Positions 26,200 to 35,730 of a DNA stretch of 64,000 nt are shown here, piece after piece (positions within the stretch are counted from its first letter, which is position 1; every line of letters begins with the position of its first letter). Made by a program: the position numbers and the translations under genes. Origin of the DNA: JASGDN01 sp049841275 (lineage in GTDB: Bacteria; Chloroflexota; Chloroflexia; Thermomicrobiales; UBA6265); contig JASGDN010000062.1 of assembly GCA_049841275.1 (NCBI GenBank), positions 1-64,000 of the forward strand, written 5' to 3'. Below the pieces are notes generated by a model. It was given only the letters and a program-made list of their open reading frames with translations. It searched no databases and was not told the DNA's origin.

Positions 26200-27486
26200 G
26201 TGGGTATCCGGGTACTGGTGATTGGCGGCGGCGGGCGCGAGCATGCGATCGTCTGGAAGCTCGCCCAAAGCGACCGCGTCGCGGAACTCTTCTGCGCGCC
26301 GGGGAATCCGGGTATCGCGGCGCTCGCCACCTGCCTGCCCGTTCCGGCGATGCACATCGACGGCATTGTCGCCATCGCCAAGCTCCACAAGATCGACCTC
26401 GCCGTCATCGGACCCGAAGATCCGCTGGCCGCCGGCCTCGCCGACCGCCTGCGTGCGGAGGGCATTGCCGTCGCCGGTCACAACGCCGCCGCTGCGCGCA
26501 TCGAGAGCAGCAAGTCGTGGGCGAAGGAGATCATGGCCGCAGCGAATGTCGCCACGGCCCGCTCCATCACCGTCACCGACCGCGAATCCGGTTACCGCGC
26601 CATCGACGAGATCATCGACGCCGACGGCAACGTGGTCGTCAAGGCCGACGGGCTGGCAGTCGGCAAGGGTGTTGTTGTGGCAGGCAATCGGAAGGAAGCC
26701 GAACGCGCGCTGGATGCGATGATGTCGCAACGGGCATTCGGCGATGCCGGCAAGACGGTGGTCGTGGAGGAGTTCATGACCGGGATGGAACTCTCCGTCC
26801 TCGCCCTCACCGATGGCAGGACGATCCATCCGCTCGTTCCCTCCTGCGACTACAAGCGTGTCGGCGACGGCGATGTGGGACCGAACACGGGTGGCATGGG
26901 CGCCTATACCCGTCCAGCATCGGTCGATGCGGCGCTGATGGCGCGCATCCAGCGCGAGATCCTGGAGCCGACGATCGCGGCGATGGCCGCGCACGACGCG
27001 CCGATGCAGGGCGTGCTCTTCGCCGGGCTGATCCTTACCGCCGATGGGCCGAAGGTGATCGAGTTCAATGCCCGTTTCGGCGATCCGGAGACGCAGGTCG
27101 TCCTGCCGACGATGGACGGCGATCTCGGCCTCTACCTCGAAGCGGTCGCCGATGGATGGCTCGACAAGCTGCCGGTGCCGGCGATGGACGGCTACGCGGT
27201 CACCGTTGCCATGGCCTCGGCGGGCTATCCGGGCGCCTACGAGAAAGGGGTCCCGATCGCCGGGCTGGACGAGGCGGAGGCACTGGACGACGTGCTCGTC
27301 TTCCACGCCGGAACGGCGCAGGCCGCGGATGGCGCGGTCGTCACCGCTGGCGGCCGCGTCCTGAGCGTGGTCGGCCTTGGCGGCTCGGTGCGGGAGGCGC
27401 ACGACCGCGCCTACGATGCCCTTTCGCGGATCAGCTTCACCGGCGCGCAGCACCGGACGGACATCGCCGCTCGCGAACTCTCGTAG
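26200..27486 (+). CDS. purD: Phosphoribosylamine-glycine ligase
   Basis: This 428-residue ATP-grasp enzyme joins phosphoribosylamine and glycine in the second step of de novo purine synthesis. Family marks are VLVIGGGGREHAIVWKLAQS at the start, CAPGNPGIA, VIGPEDPLAAG, the ATP-grasp entry VVKADGLAVGKGVVVA, GPNTGGMGAYTRP, and the metal-binding VIEFNARFGDPETQ. The length is normal. The start is GTG at 26200 (AGGAG about 11 bases upstream). No other pur genes are near, so it is transcribed alone. It converges on the GH20 gene. Confidence 0.95.
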   Translation: MGIRVLVIGGGGREHAIVWKLAQSDRVAELFCAPGNPGIAALATCLPVPAMHIDGIVAIAKLHKIDLAVIGPEDPLAAGLADRLRAEGIAVAGHNAAAARIESSKSWAKEIMAAANVATARSITVTDRESGYRAIDEIIDADGNVVVKADGLAVGKGVVVAGNRKEAERALDAMMSQRAFGDAGKTVVVEEFMTGMELSVLALTDGRTIHPLVPSCDYKRVGDGDVGPNTGGMGAYTRPASVDAALMARIQREILEPTIAAMAAHDAPMQGVLFAGLILTADGPKVIEFNARFGDPETQVVLPTMDGDLGLYLEAVADGWLDKLPVPAMDGYAVTVAMASAGYPGAYEKGVPIAGLDEAEALDDVLVFHAGTAQAADGAVVTAGGRVLSVVGLGGSVREAHDRAYDALSRISFTGAQHRTDIAARELS

Positions 27487-27588
27487 CCGACGCAGCCTTT
27501 GCCAGAACGCATTGTCCGCCGATGTGGCAAACGGATCCCACCGTGACGGGCCGGACGATCGCATGGAGCATCCGACCCGTCACAACGG

Positions 27589-29247
27589 TTACGCCTCGCT
27601 CCAGATGATGGATGAGCGGAAGTACGGCAGGCCGCGCGTCTCCCAGATCGCGGCCTGCGCCGACAGCCGGGGCGCGTACGCCTCCCACCCGAAGTCCGGG
27701 CCTTCCGTCGCTGGGGACCAACCCTTCTCCATCAGGCCTGGCAGGCGCGGCAGCAGCATGAAGAGCAGATCGTCGAAGCTCGTGAGCGTCTCGCCCCAGA
27801 TTGCCGCCTCGATCCCCGATATCTGCTCCGGCGAAAGCTCCGGTCGCTGCGTGGCTGGATCCCACTGGAAGAATTCCTGCACGGTCTTCCGGGGGTAGAA
27901 GGGCATGCCCAGCCGCTTCCGTTCGGCAATCTGGTGGCCAGACGGATCGACCGGATCCTCGCGATACTTCGTGTCGAGGTAACTGACGGAGGAATCCGAG
28001 AGCAGGATGCGGGCGCCCTGATCGAGCGCCATGCCAAGATCGCGCCCCGCCACCTGCAGGAACGCCCGGAACGCAGCACCGATTTCGCTCGCGTTGTCCG
28101 GCGGTTGATAGCCATCCGGGAACTCGATGGACGCGAAGTCCAGCGGCTCGGATTGCTTCGCCGAGATCCACAACTGACACACCTCGTCCGGCTGGAACCC
28201 GGCGCGGGCGACCTCCTGCCAGCCGACAAGCTTCTTGCCAAGTTCCGCGACGATCGGCATCGCCGCCTGCATGAAACGCCGATACTGCTCCTCGTCCATA
28301 CCCAGTGCCTCGTCACCGCCGACGTGGAAATATGGACTCGGCGTCATCGCGGCGACCTCGAACAGCACGTCGCGGATGAAGCCAAGGACATGCGGGTTGC
28401 CCGGGTGCATCGCCTGGAAGTGGTGCGACTTGCCGGTAACGCCGGACGGGTCGCTGGTGCCATCACCGGCCAGCTCGGGATAGGCCGCGAAGATGGCCGC
28501 CGTATGCCCCGGCATCTCGATCTCCGGCACGACCGTGATGAAGCGGTCGGCGGCATATTGAACGATCTCGCGGTAGTCATCCTTCGTATAGAAGAGTCCT
28601 TCGCGTCCGCTGGCGGCGGTCTTGCCGCTGATCTCGGTCAGCTTCGGCCAGGCGTCGATCTGGATGCGCCAGCCCTCGGAATCGGTGAGGTGCAGGTGCA
28701 GCGTGTTCGCCTTGTAGAGCGCCAGCAGGTCGATCACCCGCTTCACCTCGTCGACCGAGAAGGCGCAGCGGACGACATCGAAGGAGAGTCCACGCCAGGC
28801 GAAGCGCGGTGCGTCGTGAATCGTCAGCGGCGAGAGGGAGATCGCGCTGTCCTGCGCGCCGGTCGTTGCTGCCAGCTGGAGCAACGTCGTCAGGCCGCGG
28901 AAGATGCCTTCCGGCGCGGCCGCACGGATGCCGATGCCGTCCGCCGCGACCGTGAGGGCATAGCGTTCGACTCCTGCGTCGCCACCGTCGGATCGCAGCC
29001 CGGCTGGCTGCGGGAAGGCGGCAAGTTCGGGATCGTCCGGCGTGAGGGCGAGGCGGATGCCAGGTGTGGCGTCGCCGCTCGTCTCCTCGGTCAGCGCGAC
29101 GCCGGTGAGAGAGGCAAGTTCCTCCCGAAACCAGGCGACAAGCAGCGTGAGTTCCGGTGAATCGATGGCAACCGGGGTGGCAGCACCCAGAATGAAGGGC
29201 GCGCCTCCGCCGGATGCGATCTGAAGCGGTGCGGGAATGACGGACAT
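27589..29247 (-). CDS. Family 20 glycoside hydrolase (beta-N-acetylhexosaminidase)
   Basis: This 552-residue enzyme would release terminal N-acetylhexosamine residues from glycans. An N-terminal GH20b-type alpha/beta domain (1-145) precedes the catalytic TIM barrel (about 145-500: FAWRGLSFDVVRC, NTLHLHLTDSEGWRIQ, VVPEIEMPGH). The catalytic pair is D312-E313 in HVGGDEALG. No signal peptide is visible, so it is probably cytoplasmic and acts on imported oligosaccharides, or on muropeptide-derived sugars. It sits just downstream, on the same strand, of an M20 amidohydrolase gene (about 50 bases), so a joint role in amino-sugar or peptide salvage is possible. Confidence 0.9.
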   Translation of the reverse strand: MSVIPAPLQIASGGGAPFILGAATPVAIDSPELTLLVAWFREELASLTGVALTEETSGDATPGIRLALTPDDPELAAFPQPAGLRSDGGDAGVERYALTVAADGIGIRAAAPEGIFRGLTTLLQLAATTGAQDSAISLSPLTIHDAPRFAWRGLSFDVVRCAFSVDEVKRVIDLLALYKANTLHLHLTDSEGWRIQIDAWPKLTEISGKTAASGREGLFYTKDDYREIVQYAADRFITVVPEIEMPGHTAAIFAAYPELAGDGTSDPSGVTGKSHHFQAMHPGNPHVLGFIRDVLFEVAAMTPSPYFHVGGDEALGMDEEQYRRFMQAAMPIVAELGKKLVGWQEVARAGFQPDEVCQLWISAKQSEPLDFASIEFPDGYQPPDNASEIGAAFRAFLQVAGRDLGMALDQGARILLSDSSVSYLDTKYREDPVDPSGHQIAERKRLGMPFYPRKTVQEFFQWDPATQRPELSPEQISGIEAAIWGETLTSFDDLLFMLLPRLPGLMEKGWSPATEGPDFGWEAYAPRLSAQAAIWETRGLPYFRSSIIWSEA

Positions 29248-29298
29248 GGGCGGCTGAACTCTTTCACGGCAGTGCGGCAGGCAATGGTGTCCCTCGCA

Positions 29299-30741
29299 TT
29301 ATGGCTTGCGCGGCATCACATCCGCCGGAATCGCACAGTGGTACGGTGTCGCGGCGGTAGCGGCAGCGAACTCGTCCTTCGCGGCGGCGATGAGGGAGAG
29401 ATCGCTGAAGGCGTCGATCGCGGTGATCGCCATCGCCTTGGCAGCGTGAAGCATGCCCTTGTGCCCGATCGACATCCCGACCGTCGCCGTCACGGCCCAG
29501 CTATGGAAAGGCACGCCGAGCGGCACGCACGTCGTGTTGACTTGCGCGGTCGGTGTCACCCAGGAGACATCGGCGACATCGGTCGAGCCCGCGCCGAGGT
29601 CGTTCCGGTCCGCGATCGGCCAGGGATCGCCGTTCAGGCCATCGTCGATGATGGACGCCGGGAGATGCGACTTCACGAGCGTGCCCTCACGCAGGGTGCG
29701 CGGAAAGGCATCAGCGACCTGCTTCGCGTAGGCGACTTCCTCATCGGTGAACGCGATCGGCCCAAGCTCCTCCAGCACAGCCTGCATGTGCTCGGTGAGC
29801 ACCATGTTCGGCAGGTAGTTGTAGACCGCCGAACAGAGATCCTCGATGAAGGTCGTCTCCGTCATCATCGCCGCGCCTCGCGCGATGTTGCGGACGCGCT
29901 CCACGAGTTCATCGACTTCCCAGCGCTTGGGCGAGCGAACGTAGTGCCAGACCTCGCAATCGTCCGGCACCACGTTCGGCGCACCGCCGCCATGCGTGAT
30001 GACGTAGTGAATGCGGGCCTGGTCGATCATGTGCTCGCGCAGGTAGTTGACGCCGACGTTCATCAGCTCGACGGCATCCAGCGCGGACCGTCCGGTCTCC
30101 GGATTCGCTGCTGCGTGGGCGGTGCGTCCGAAGAACCGGAACTTCACGTAGTTCGCGGCGAGACTGCTGCCGGCCTTCGCGCCGGTGGTCGAGCCGGGGT
30201 GCCAGGTGATGGCGAGATCGAGATCGTCGAAGACACCGGCCCGGGCCATGTAGACCTTGCCCTCGACGGTCTCCTCTGCTGGACATCCGTAATACCGTAC
30301 GGTTCCCGGTGTGTCCGTCGCGATCAGCCAGGCCTTGACGACGCTCGCCGCCGCCAGCGAAGCGGTTCCGAGGAGGTTGTGACCGCAGCCGTGGCCAGGA
30401 CCATCCACGACGATGGGAGCCTGCACGGGAGCGCGTTCCTGCGAGAGGCTGGGCAGGGCATCGTACTCGCCAAGGAAGCCGATGATGGGTCCACCGTCGC
30501 CGTGGGTGTATTCGGCGACGAAGGCGGTTGGCAGGTCGGCGACACCCATACGGATGGTGAAGCCATCGGCGGCGAGGTCGTCGGCCTGGATGCGGCAGGC
30601 GGTGGACTCGGTGAGCGCGATTTCCGGCGCGTCCCAGATCTGGTCGGCCATGAGGACGAACCGGCTCTCGCGTTCGTCCAGCCAGTCGATGGCCTGCTCG
30701 TGGTGATGGTTGTCGCGACGGTTCGGCGTGGTGTCGGTCAT
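29299..30741 (-). CDS. M20-family amidohydrolase (AbgB-like), copy 1
   Basis: This 480-residue metallopeptidase resembles AbgB, the p-aminobenzoyl-glutamate hydrolase subunit. Metal-site motifs include GPGHGCGHNLLG, the acidic pair in CPAEET, and the late GHSWAV-like motif PFHSWAVTATVGMSIGHKGM. A dimerisation domain (about 210-330) contains NPETGRSALDAVELMNVGVNYL. Two close paralogues occur at 56512 and 58697. The start MTDTTPNRR at 30741 follows AGGGAG. Upstream is an epimerase gene with a hairpin between, so it may have its own promoter. The substrate is unknown; an N-acyl amino acid or dipeptide is likely. Confidence 0.85.
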   Translation of the reverse strand: MTDTTPNRRDNHHHEQAIDWLDERESRFVLMADQIWDAPEIALTESTACRIQADDLAADGFTIRMGVADLPTAFVAEYTHGDGGPIIGFLGEYDALPSLSQERAPVQAPIVVDGPGHGCGHNLLGTASLAAASVVKAWLIATDTPGTVRYYGCPAEETVEGKVYMARAGVFDDLDLAITWHPGSTTGAKAGSSLAANYVKFRFFGRTAHAAANPETGRSALDAVELMNVGVNYLREHMIDQARIHYVITHGGGAPNVVPDDCEVWHYVRSPKRWEVDELVERVRNIARGAAMMTETTFIEDLCSAVYNYLPNMVLTEHMQAVLEELGPIAFTDEEVAYAKQVADAFPRTLREGTLVKSHLPASIIDDGLNGDPWPIADRNDLGAGSTDVADVSWVTPTAQVNTTCVPLGVPFHSWAVTATVGMSIGHKGMLHAAKAMAITAIDAFSDLSLIAAAKDEFAAATAATPYHCAIPADVMPRKP

Positions 30742-30813
30742 GGCGTGCTCCCTGGGCGAAGGTGGCTGCGTTCGATTCCGCGAAGCATCGCCGAGGAAGA
30801 CGCGGCAGGCAAC

Positions 30814-30841
30814 GGGCGGGATGCGAGAACGCATCCCGCCC
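30814..30841 (-). terminator. Hairpin between the epimerase and amidohydrolase genes
   Basis: GGGCGGGATGCG (30814-30825) and CGCATCCCGCCC (30830-30841) pair over 12 bp with an AGAA loop, about 35 bases beyond the epimerase stop. There is no U-tract. Confidence 0.6.
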
Positions 30842-30876
30842 GCGGACCTCGTTTGGGCGTTGCGTATAGATAACGG

Positions 30877-31746
30877 TCAGACGGTGACGCCGGTGAAGCG
30901 GGAGGTGAAGGCCTCCTTGCTGCGCCGGATCGACTCGATCTCCGGCAGCGTCGTATGGTCCTGCTCGAGGATCATCGCGTCGAGATTCGGCAGCCTGGAA
31001 GCCGCGTCGATGATGTCCTGGATCGGCAGAATGCCTGTGCCGATCTCGGTGAACGCCAGCGGATCCTTCCGGTCGACGAAGACATCGTGATCGATATTCT
31101 CCGTCGGCGAGACGACCCCATCGAAGAGGTTGAGCAGCTGCCGGGCATCCGCCGGGAAGTCCTTCTGGTGCAGCAGGATGATGCGCTCCGGGAACCGGTT
31201 CATCCACGCGATCGGGTCCTGCCCGCCGCGATACATCCAGTAGGTGTCGAGTTCGAGGAAGACCAGCTCCGGGTCGGTGTTGGCAAGGATGATGTCGTAG
31301 ACGTACTCATCACCGAAGCGCTGAAACTCCTGGAAATGATTGTGATAGTAGAACCGCATGCCGCGCTCTTTCGCGAGCGCCCCCACCTGGTTGAACGTCT
31401 CGCACCGGCGCAGGACGTAGTCGCGATCGTTGTAGGGAAAGAACTCGATGTCGCAGCCGAACTGCGTATTGCCGAGTTCGGCCTGGTATTCCAGCACGCC
31501 GGGCAGGATGTCGAGGTGCAGCGGATTGATGTGACAGCCCACGATGGACAACCCGAGCGCATCGAGCTGGTTGCGGAGGTCGCGCGCACCGACGCCAAAC
31601 CCGACGCCCGGATCGTTGCTGGCGTTGTGGTTGGCGGCTTCGAGCTGGGTGAATCCGGCCTCGGCGACGGCGGCGAGGGTGCCCCAGGGATCGCGCTTGA
31701 GCTCGTTGCGCACGGAATAGAGCTGGAGTCCAACCGGGATGGTCAT
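30877..31746 (-). CDS. Sugar phosphate isomerase/epimerase (TIM barrel)
   Basis: This 289-residue protein is of the xylose-isomerase-like family. It begins IPVGLQLYSVRNELKRDPWG, the usual first strand (QLYSVR). Metal ligands are expected in MRFYYHNHFQEF (His/Glu), LVFLELDTYW (Asp), IILLHQKDF (His/Asp) and the final LDAMILEQD (Glu). GAAAGGAC precedes the ATG. It belongs with the neighbouring amidohydrolase and hexosaminidase genes on the same strand, suggesting a catabolic cluster for a glycan or amino-sugar conjugate. Confidence 0.83.
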   Translation of the reverse strand: MTIPVGLQLYSVRNELKRDPWGTLAAVAEAGFTQLEAANHNASNDPGVGFGVGARDLRNQLDALGLSIVGCHINPLHLDILPGVLEYQAELGNTQFGCDIEFFPYNDRDYVLRRCETFNQVGALAKERGMRFYYHNHFQEFQRFGDEYVYDIILANTDPELVFLELDTYWMYRGGQDPIAWMNRFPERIILLHQKDFPADARQLLNLFDGVVSPTENIDHDVFVDRKDPLAFTEIGTGILPIQDIIDAASRLPNLDAMILEQDHTTLPEIESIRRSKEAFTSRFTGVTV

Positions 31747-31791
31747 GAGAGCGTCCTTTCTGTCGTCAGGGCAAGGTAGGTGTACACGTCA

Positions 31792-33633
31792 TTATGCGTG
31801 CGCAGAGCTCAGTTCGGCGGGTGGACGATCTTCGTCCTCCTCCGCGTCCCAGAGGGCGCGCATCTCGTCACTCGTCACCAGCAAGTCGGCGAGCGTCCCT
31901 TCCGCCGCGATCTGCCCATCCCGCAACACGATGATGCGGTCTGCCCTCTGCAACGCCACCCGGCGATGAGAGACGGCGAGGCACGTCCGCGACTCATCCG
32001 CGAAGAGGCGCGACCAGAGCAGGCGCTCCGTCTCCACGTCGAGCGCGCTGGAGAGGTCGTCGATCACCAGCAACGCCGGCTCCCGCACGAGCATCCGGGC
32101 AGCCGCCGTCCGCTGGACCTGCCCGCCAGACAGGCGGATACCGCGCGTGCCCACCTGCGTCTCCAGCCCATCGTCCAGCATCGCGATGTCCGGTTCCAGC
32201 ACGGCGTCGTGGATGGCTTCCGCCAGTGCCGGCGGGTCGTCCGGCTGGCCGAGCAGGATATTCTGGCGCAACGTATCGTTGAAGAGGCGCGGCACCTGCC
32301 CCGTGTAGGCGACACGCGGCGGCACCATGAACGCAGCAGGATCGTCCACCCGCTCGCCGTTCCACCGGATCTCACCGGATTCAGCGGGCAGCAGGCCGAG
32401 CAACGTACGCAGGAGCGTCGTCTTGCCGGAGCCGATCCGCCCGGTGACGACGGTCAGCGTGCCGCGCTCCAGCATCAGGTCGATCCCCTCGACGCCGTGA
32501 TTCGAGTCCGGATGGCGATAGGCCAGGCCGCGAGCTTGGAGCACCTGCAATCGGTGACTGTCATGATCGGTCCGGGCCGGCATCTCGTCCGCCGGGAAGG
32601 GACCGGTGAGCTGCAACGGCGTGTGCCGCACCAGGGCCGCTGGCGGCTCGTTGCCGAGCATGGCGTCCATACGCGCGAACGCGACGCCGGACTGGCGATA
32701 GGTCGCGAGATATTGCCCCAGGTTGGTCGTGAAGTCGGTGACAAAGGCGAGCCAGGTGATGAACAGGGCGAACTCACCAACAGAAAGGCTTCCTCCACGC
32801 AGATGGTCCGCCGCCATCAGCATCACGATGCCGGTGCCGACGCTGGCAACCATCGTCGCCAGCGACGCCATCGCCTTCCCGGCGATGGCGTCCGCGATCA
32901 TCGCGGTGCGACGGCGCCCGTTCAGCGCGGCGATGCGGTCGATCGCGCGATGCTCGGCGCCGGCGGCCTGGATTGCCTGCGTGGCGGCGAGGATGCTGCC
33001 GACTGCCCCGGCAACCTCGGCGGTGCACTGGCTGCTCGCCCCCCGGTAGCGCGTGAGGGCCGCGCTGGCCCATTGCGTGCCCAGGCAGACGGCGATCAGG
33101 GGCACCGTCACCACGAGCGTGATCAGCGGATCGATGCGCGCGAGGGCGACCAGCGCCAGGAGCGCGACGAGCGAATGGACGATGATCTCGTCCGTCCAGT
33201 CCATCACGTCCTCGGCGGTGTAGACATCGTCGCGGAAGCGGCTGACCGTCTCGCCGAGTGGGTAGGGCAACGGCAACGCACCAGGCCGGTCCAGCACATG
33301 GCGCAGGAGGTTGACACGCAGCAGGCCGCTCATACGGAAGCGCATCTGGATCTCCATGTAGCCGCCTGCCATCCAGAGTGCGGACCGCAGCGCCGCGAAG
33401 GCGACGAGGATGCCAACCAGTGTCGCGGTCCCGCCGGGCGTGGATGCCGAACCGTCCAGCGTGTCGAGGAAGCGTCCGATCACGAGGCCCGGTAGCAGCG
33501 AGGAGAGATTCAGCACGTCCCAGAAGAGCCCATGTAGGAGGCAGATCCACGGGGCGAAACGCCACATGCGGATCAGGTAAGTGGGGATCCGGAGCGGCTT
33601 CCGGCGCGCCGAGTCGGTCGTGGATGGAATCAT
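31792..33633 (-). CDS. ABC exporter subunit B of a heterodimer (degenerate Walker B)
   Basis: This 613-residue half-transporter has six helices (about 35-330) and an ATPase domain. Walker A is VTGRIGSGKTTLL, the signature LSGGQVQRTA is canonical and the switch His is in AVSHRR. Walker B reads LLVIDDLSSALD, with Asp where the catalytic Glu belongs; that is the usual mark of the non-hydrolysing site in heterodimeric exporters. The ATG overlaps the stop of the preceding ABC gene by one base (TGATG), so the two are coupled and form the heterodimer. The substrate is unknown. Confidence 0.88.
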   Translation of the reverse strand: MIPSTTDSARRKPLRIPTYLIRMWRFAPWICLLHGLFWDVLNLSSLLPGLVIGRFLDTLDGSASTPGGTATLVGILVAFAALRSALWMAGGYMEIQMRFRMSGLLRVNLLRHVLDRPGALPLPYPLGETVSRFRDDVYTAEDVMDWTDEIIVHSLVALLALVALARIDPLITLVVTVPLIAVCLGTQWASAALTRYRGASSQCTAEVAGAVGSILAATQAIQAAGAEHRAIDRIAALNGRRRTAMIADAIAGKAMASLATMVASVGTGIVMLMAADHLRGGSLSVGEFALFITWLAFVTDFTTNLGQYLATYRQSGVAFARMDAMLGNEPPAALVRHTPLQLTGPFPADEMPARTDHDSHRLQVLQARGLAYRHPDSNHGVEGIDLMLERGTLTVVTGRIGSGKTTLLRTLLGLLPAESGEIRWNGERVDDPAAFMVPPRVAYTGQVPRLFNDTLRQNILLGQPDDPPALAEAIHDAVLEPDIAMLDDGLETQVGTRGIRLSGGQVQRTAAARMLVREPALLVIDDLSSALDVETERLLWSRLFADESRTCLAVSHRRVALQRADRIIVLRDGQIAAEGTLADLLVTSDEMRALWDAEEDEDRPPAELSSAHA

Positions 33634-35396
33634 CAGGCCAGTTCCTCGGCGTCGAGGCGGAGCAATTCCGCGAAACGGGAAGACGCCTCGCGCGGACCAT
33701 GTTCCGCCACGCGGCCATCGGCAAGGACGAGGATGTCGTCGGCGAGGGCAAGTGTGGCGAGGCGGTGGGCGACGATCAGCGCCGTCCGGTCTTCCAGCAG
33801 CACGGCGAAGGCACGGTGAAGCATCCGTTCGCTGGCCGGATCGAGGCGTGACGATGCCTCGTCGAGAATCACGATGTCGGGGTCACGCAGCAGGATGCGG
33901 GCGCAACTGAGCACCTGCATCTGCCCGGCGGAGAGGCCGATCCCGCCCGCCCCAAGCCGCGTCTCCAGCCCGTCCGGCAGGCCATCCAGCCAGGCGCCCA
34001 GGTCGAGGGTCGCCAGGATCGCGCGCAAGCGCGCGTCCAGCTCCGGGGATGACGGGGCGAAGAGCGTCAGGTTGTCGCGGAGGCTGGCGTCCAGGATCTG
34101 GACCTCCTGGCTGACGACGCCGATCCGGGTGCGCAGACCGGCAAGCGTCACCTCGCAAATGTCCACACCGCCGAGACGGACAGTCCCGCTCGTCGGGTCG
34201 TGGAAGCGCGGGATGAGCGAGGTGAGGGTCGTCTTACCGCTGCCGGTGCGCCCGACGATTCCGAGTTTCCGCCCGGCCGGAATCGCGATCGAGACCGCGT
34301 GCAGGACGGGTTTGCCGTCCGGGTAGCCAAACGAGACGCCATCGAACTCGACGGCGAGCGGGCCATCCGGCAGTGTCGGGAGATGGCCATCGACGATGCG
34401 CGGGCGCTCGGCCAGCAACGCCTGCACGCGCCGAAGGCTGGCGTCGGCCTGCTGGAAGTCCTGCACTTCGTCGCGCAGCTGTTCGGTCGGGCCGCGCAGC
34501 ATGTCGGTGAGGCGAAAGACGAGAAAGACCGCGCCGAGCGTGATCGCGCCGTGGTGGAAACGAAATGCGGCGAGTCCAAGCGCGGCGGCCATGCCCAGCG
34601 TGAAGATGCCCTGGCTGGAGGCGATCATCCCGTAGCTCCAGAGTTGGGCTCGTGTGGTGATCTTCAGGCGGAAGCGCATCAGCTCGGCGCAGCGGCGCAG
34701 CACGAAGCCACGCGCGCCGGAGGAGCGCACATCCTCCAGCCCGGCGAGGTATTCCCCAAGGAAGCCGTAGAAGTCGGCGCTGGCCTGGCGGTCGGCCTCC
34801 CAGTCGGGGGTGGCGCGAGCACGGATGCGCATCATCACGATCAGCGCGAGGGCGGTAAAGCCGGTGAGGGCAAGGCCGATCTGCCAATCGACGCTCCAGA
34901 GCACGCCAAGCATTGCGAGGATGAGCAACGCGTTTCCCACCACGCGCACGACGAAGCTGGAAAAGAAGCGGGCGAGCGCGCCGACATCGCCATCGACGCG
35001 TTCGATGAGGTCGCCCTGCGTGTGGGCGCTGTGGAACGCCCGATCCAGCCGCAGGAGGTGGGCGGCGAGGTCGATGCGGAGGGTGTTGGTGGCGTCCCAG
35101 GCGACGCGCTCGGCGATCCACGTTTCGGCGACCGCGAGGACTTGCCCGGCGAGTGCGAGGCCGATGGTGAGAACGGCCAGGCGGATCAGGTCGTTCAGCG
35201 GAGCGGCGCTGGCCGCCTTGTCGATGAAGCGGGCAGCAACGATGGGCGCCGCAACCTGCACGCCAATGGTAGCGAGCAGGATGGCCGCGAGCACGACGAC
35301 CCCGACTCGGTGCGGGCGCAGATAGGTGGCGAGGACCGCACGGCGGGAACGACCCGCGGCAGGCGTGGTGGACGGATTGATGGCGGCACTTGACAC
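33633..35396 (-). CDS. ABC exporter subunit A of a heterodimer
   Basis: This 587-residue half-transporter has six helices (about 25-310) and an ATPase domain with Walker A IVGRTGSGKTTL, the Q-loop in GVVSQEVQ, Walker B IVILDEASSRLD with the catalytic Glu, and the switch His in IVAHRLATLA. The signature is LSAGQMQ, a mild departure from LSGGQ. Together with the downstream subunit (Asp in Walker B, perfect LSGGQ) this gives one consensus and one degenerate ATP site. The start is GTG at 35396 (GTG TCA AGT), with GGGAGA upstream. Confidence 0.88.
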   Translation of the reverse strand: MSSAAINPSTTPAAGRSRRAVLATYLRPHRVGVVVLAAILLATIGVQVAAPIVAARFIDKAASAAPLNDLIRLAVLTIGLALAGQVLAVAETWIAERVAWDATNTLRIDLAAHLLRLDRAFHSAHTQGDLIERVDGDVGALARFFSSFVVRVVGNALLILAMLGVLWSVDWQIGLALTGFTALALIVMMRIRARATPDWEADRQASADFYGFLGEYLAGLEDVRSSGARGFVLRRCAELMRFRLKITTRAQLWSYGMIASSQGIFTLGMAAALGLAAFRFHHGAITLGAVFLVFRLTDMLRGPTEQLRDEVQDFQQADASLRRVQALLAERPRIVDGHLPTLPDGPLAVEFDGVSFGYPDGKPVLHAVSIAIPAGRKLGIVGRTGSGKTTLTSLIPRFHDPTSGTVRLGGVDICEVTLAGLRTRIGVVSQEVQILDASLRDNLTLFAPSSPELDARLRAILATLDLGAWLDGLPDGLETRLGAGGIGLSAGQMQVLSCARILLRDPDIVILDEASSRLDPASERMLHRAFAVLLEDRTALIVAHRLATLALADDILVLADGRVAEHGPREASSRFAELLRLDAEELA

Positions 35397-35730
35397 GAAA
35401 GGGATTCTCCCGGCACGAACGCAATGTCACGACACGAACGATGCCCCGTGCCGATCTGGACTCACGTCCGGGATCGTCACAGGGAGGTCGGGTGCGCGAT
35501 GCGCGGGAGATACCTTCAGGGTGTCCGGGTCCGGCGATCGGAGGATCGTCCAGCCGGGAAGCGATCAGGAGTGGGATGCGCTCGTGGTGGCTGTCGCGAA
35601 GGGGAGGCTCGTCCGGCGCATGCGCGGGGAAGTCGTTGCGGTCATGGGATACGGCCCTCCGGAGCGTCGGGATGGATCGAGCGAATGAATGTGCCAGGCG
35701 GCACGATGCAGCGCGGCAACGGCTCCCAGC
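35397..35730. other. Intergenic region, nothing recognised
   Basis: These 334 bases carry the promoter side of the ABC operon and the downstream side of the interrupted winged-helix gene. I see no gene, clear hairpin or repeat. Confidence 0.4.
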
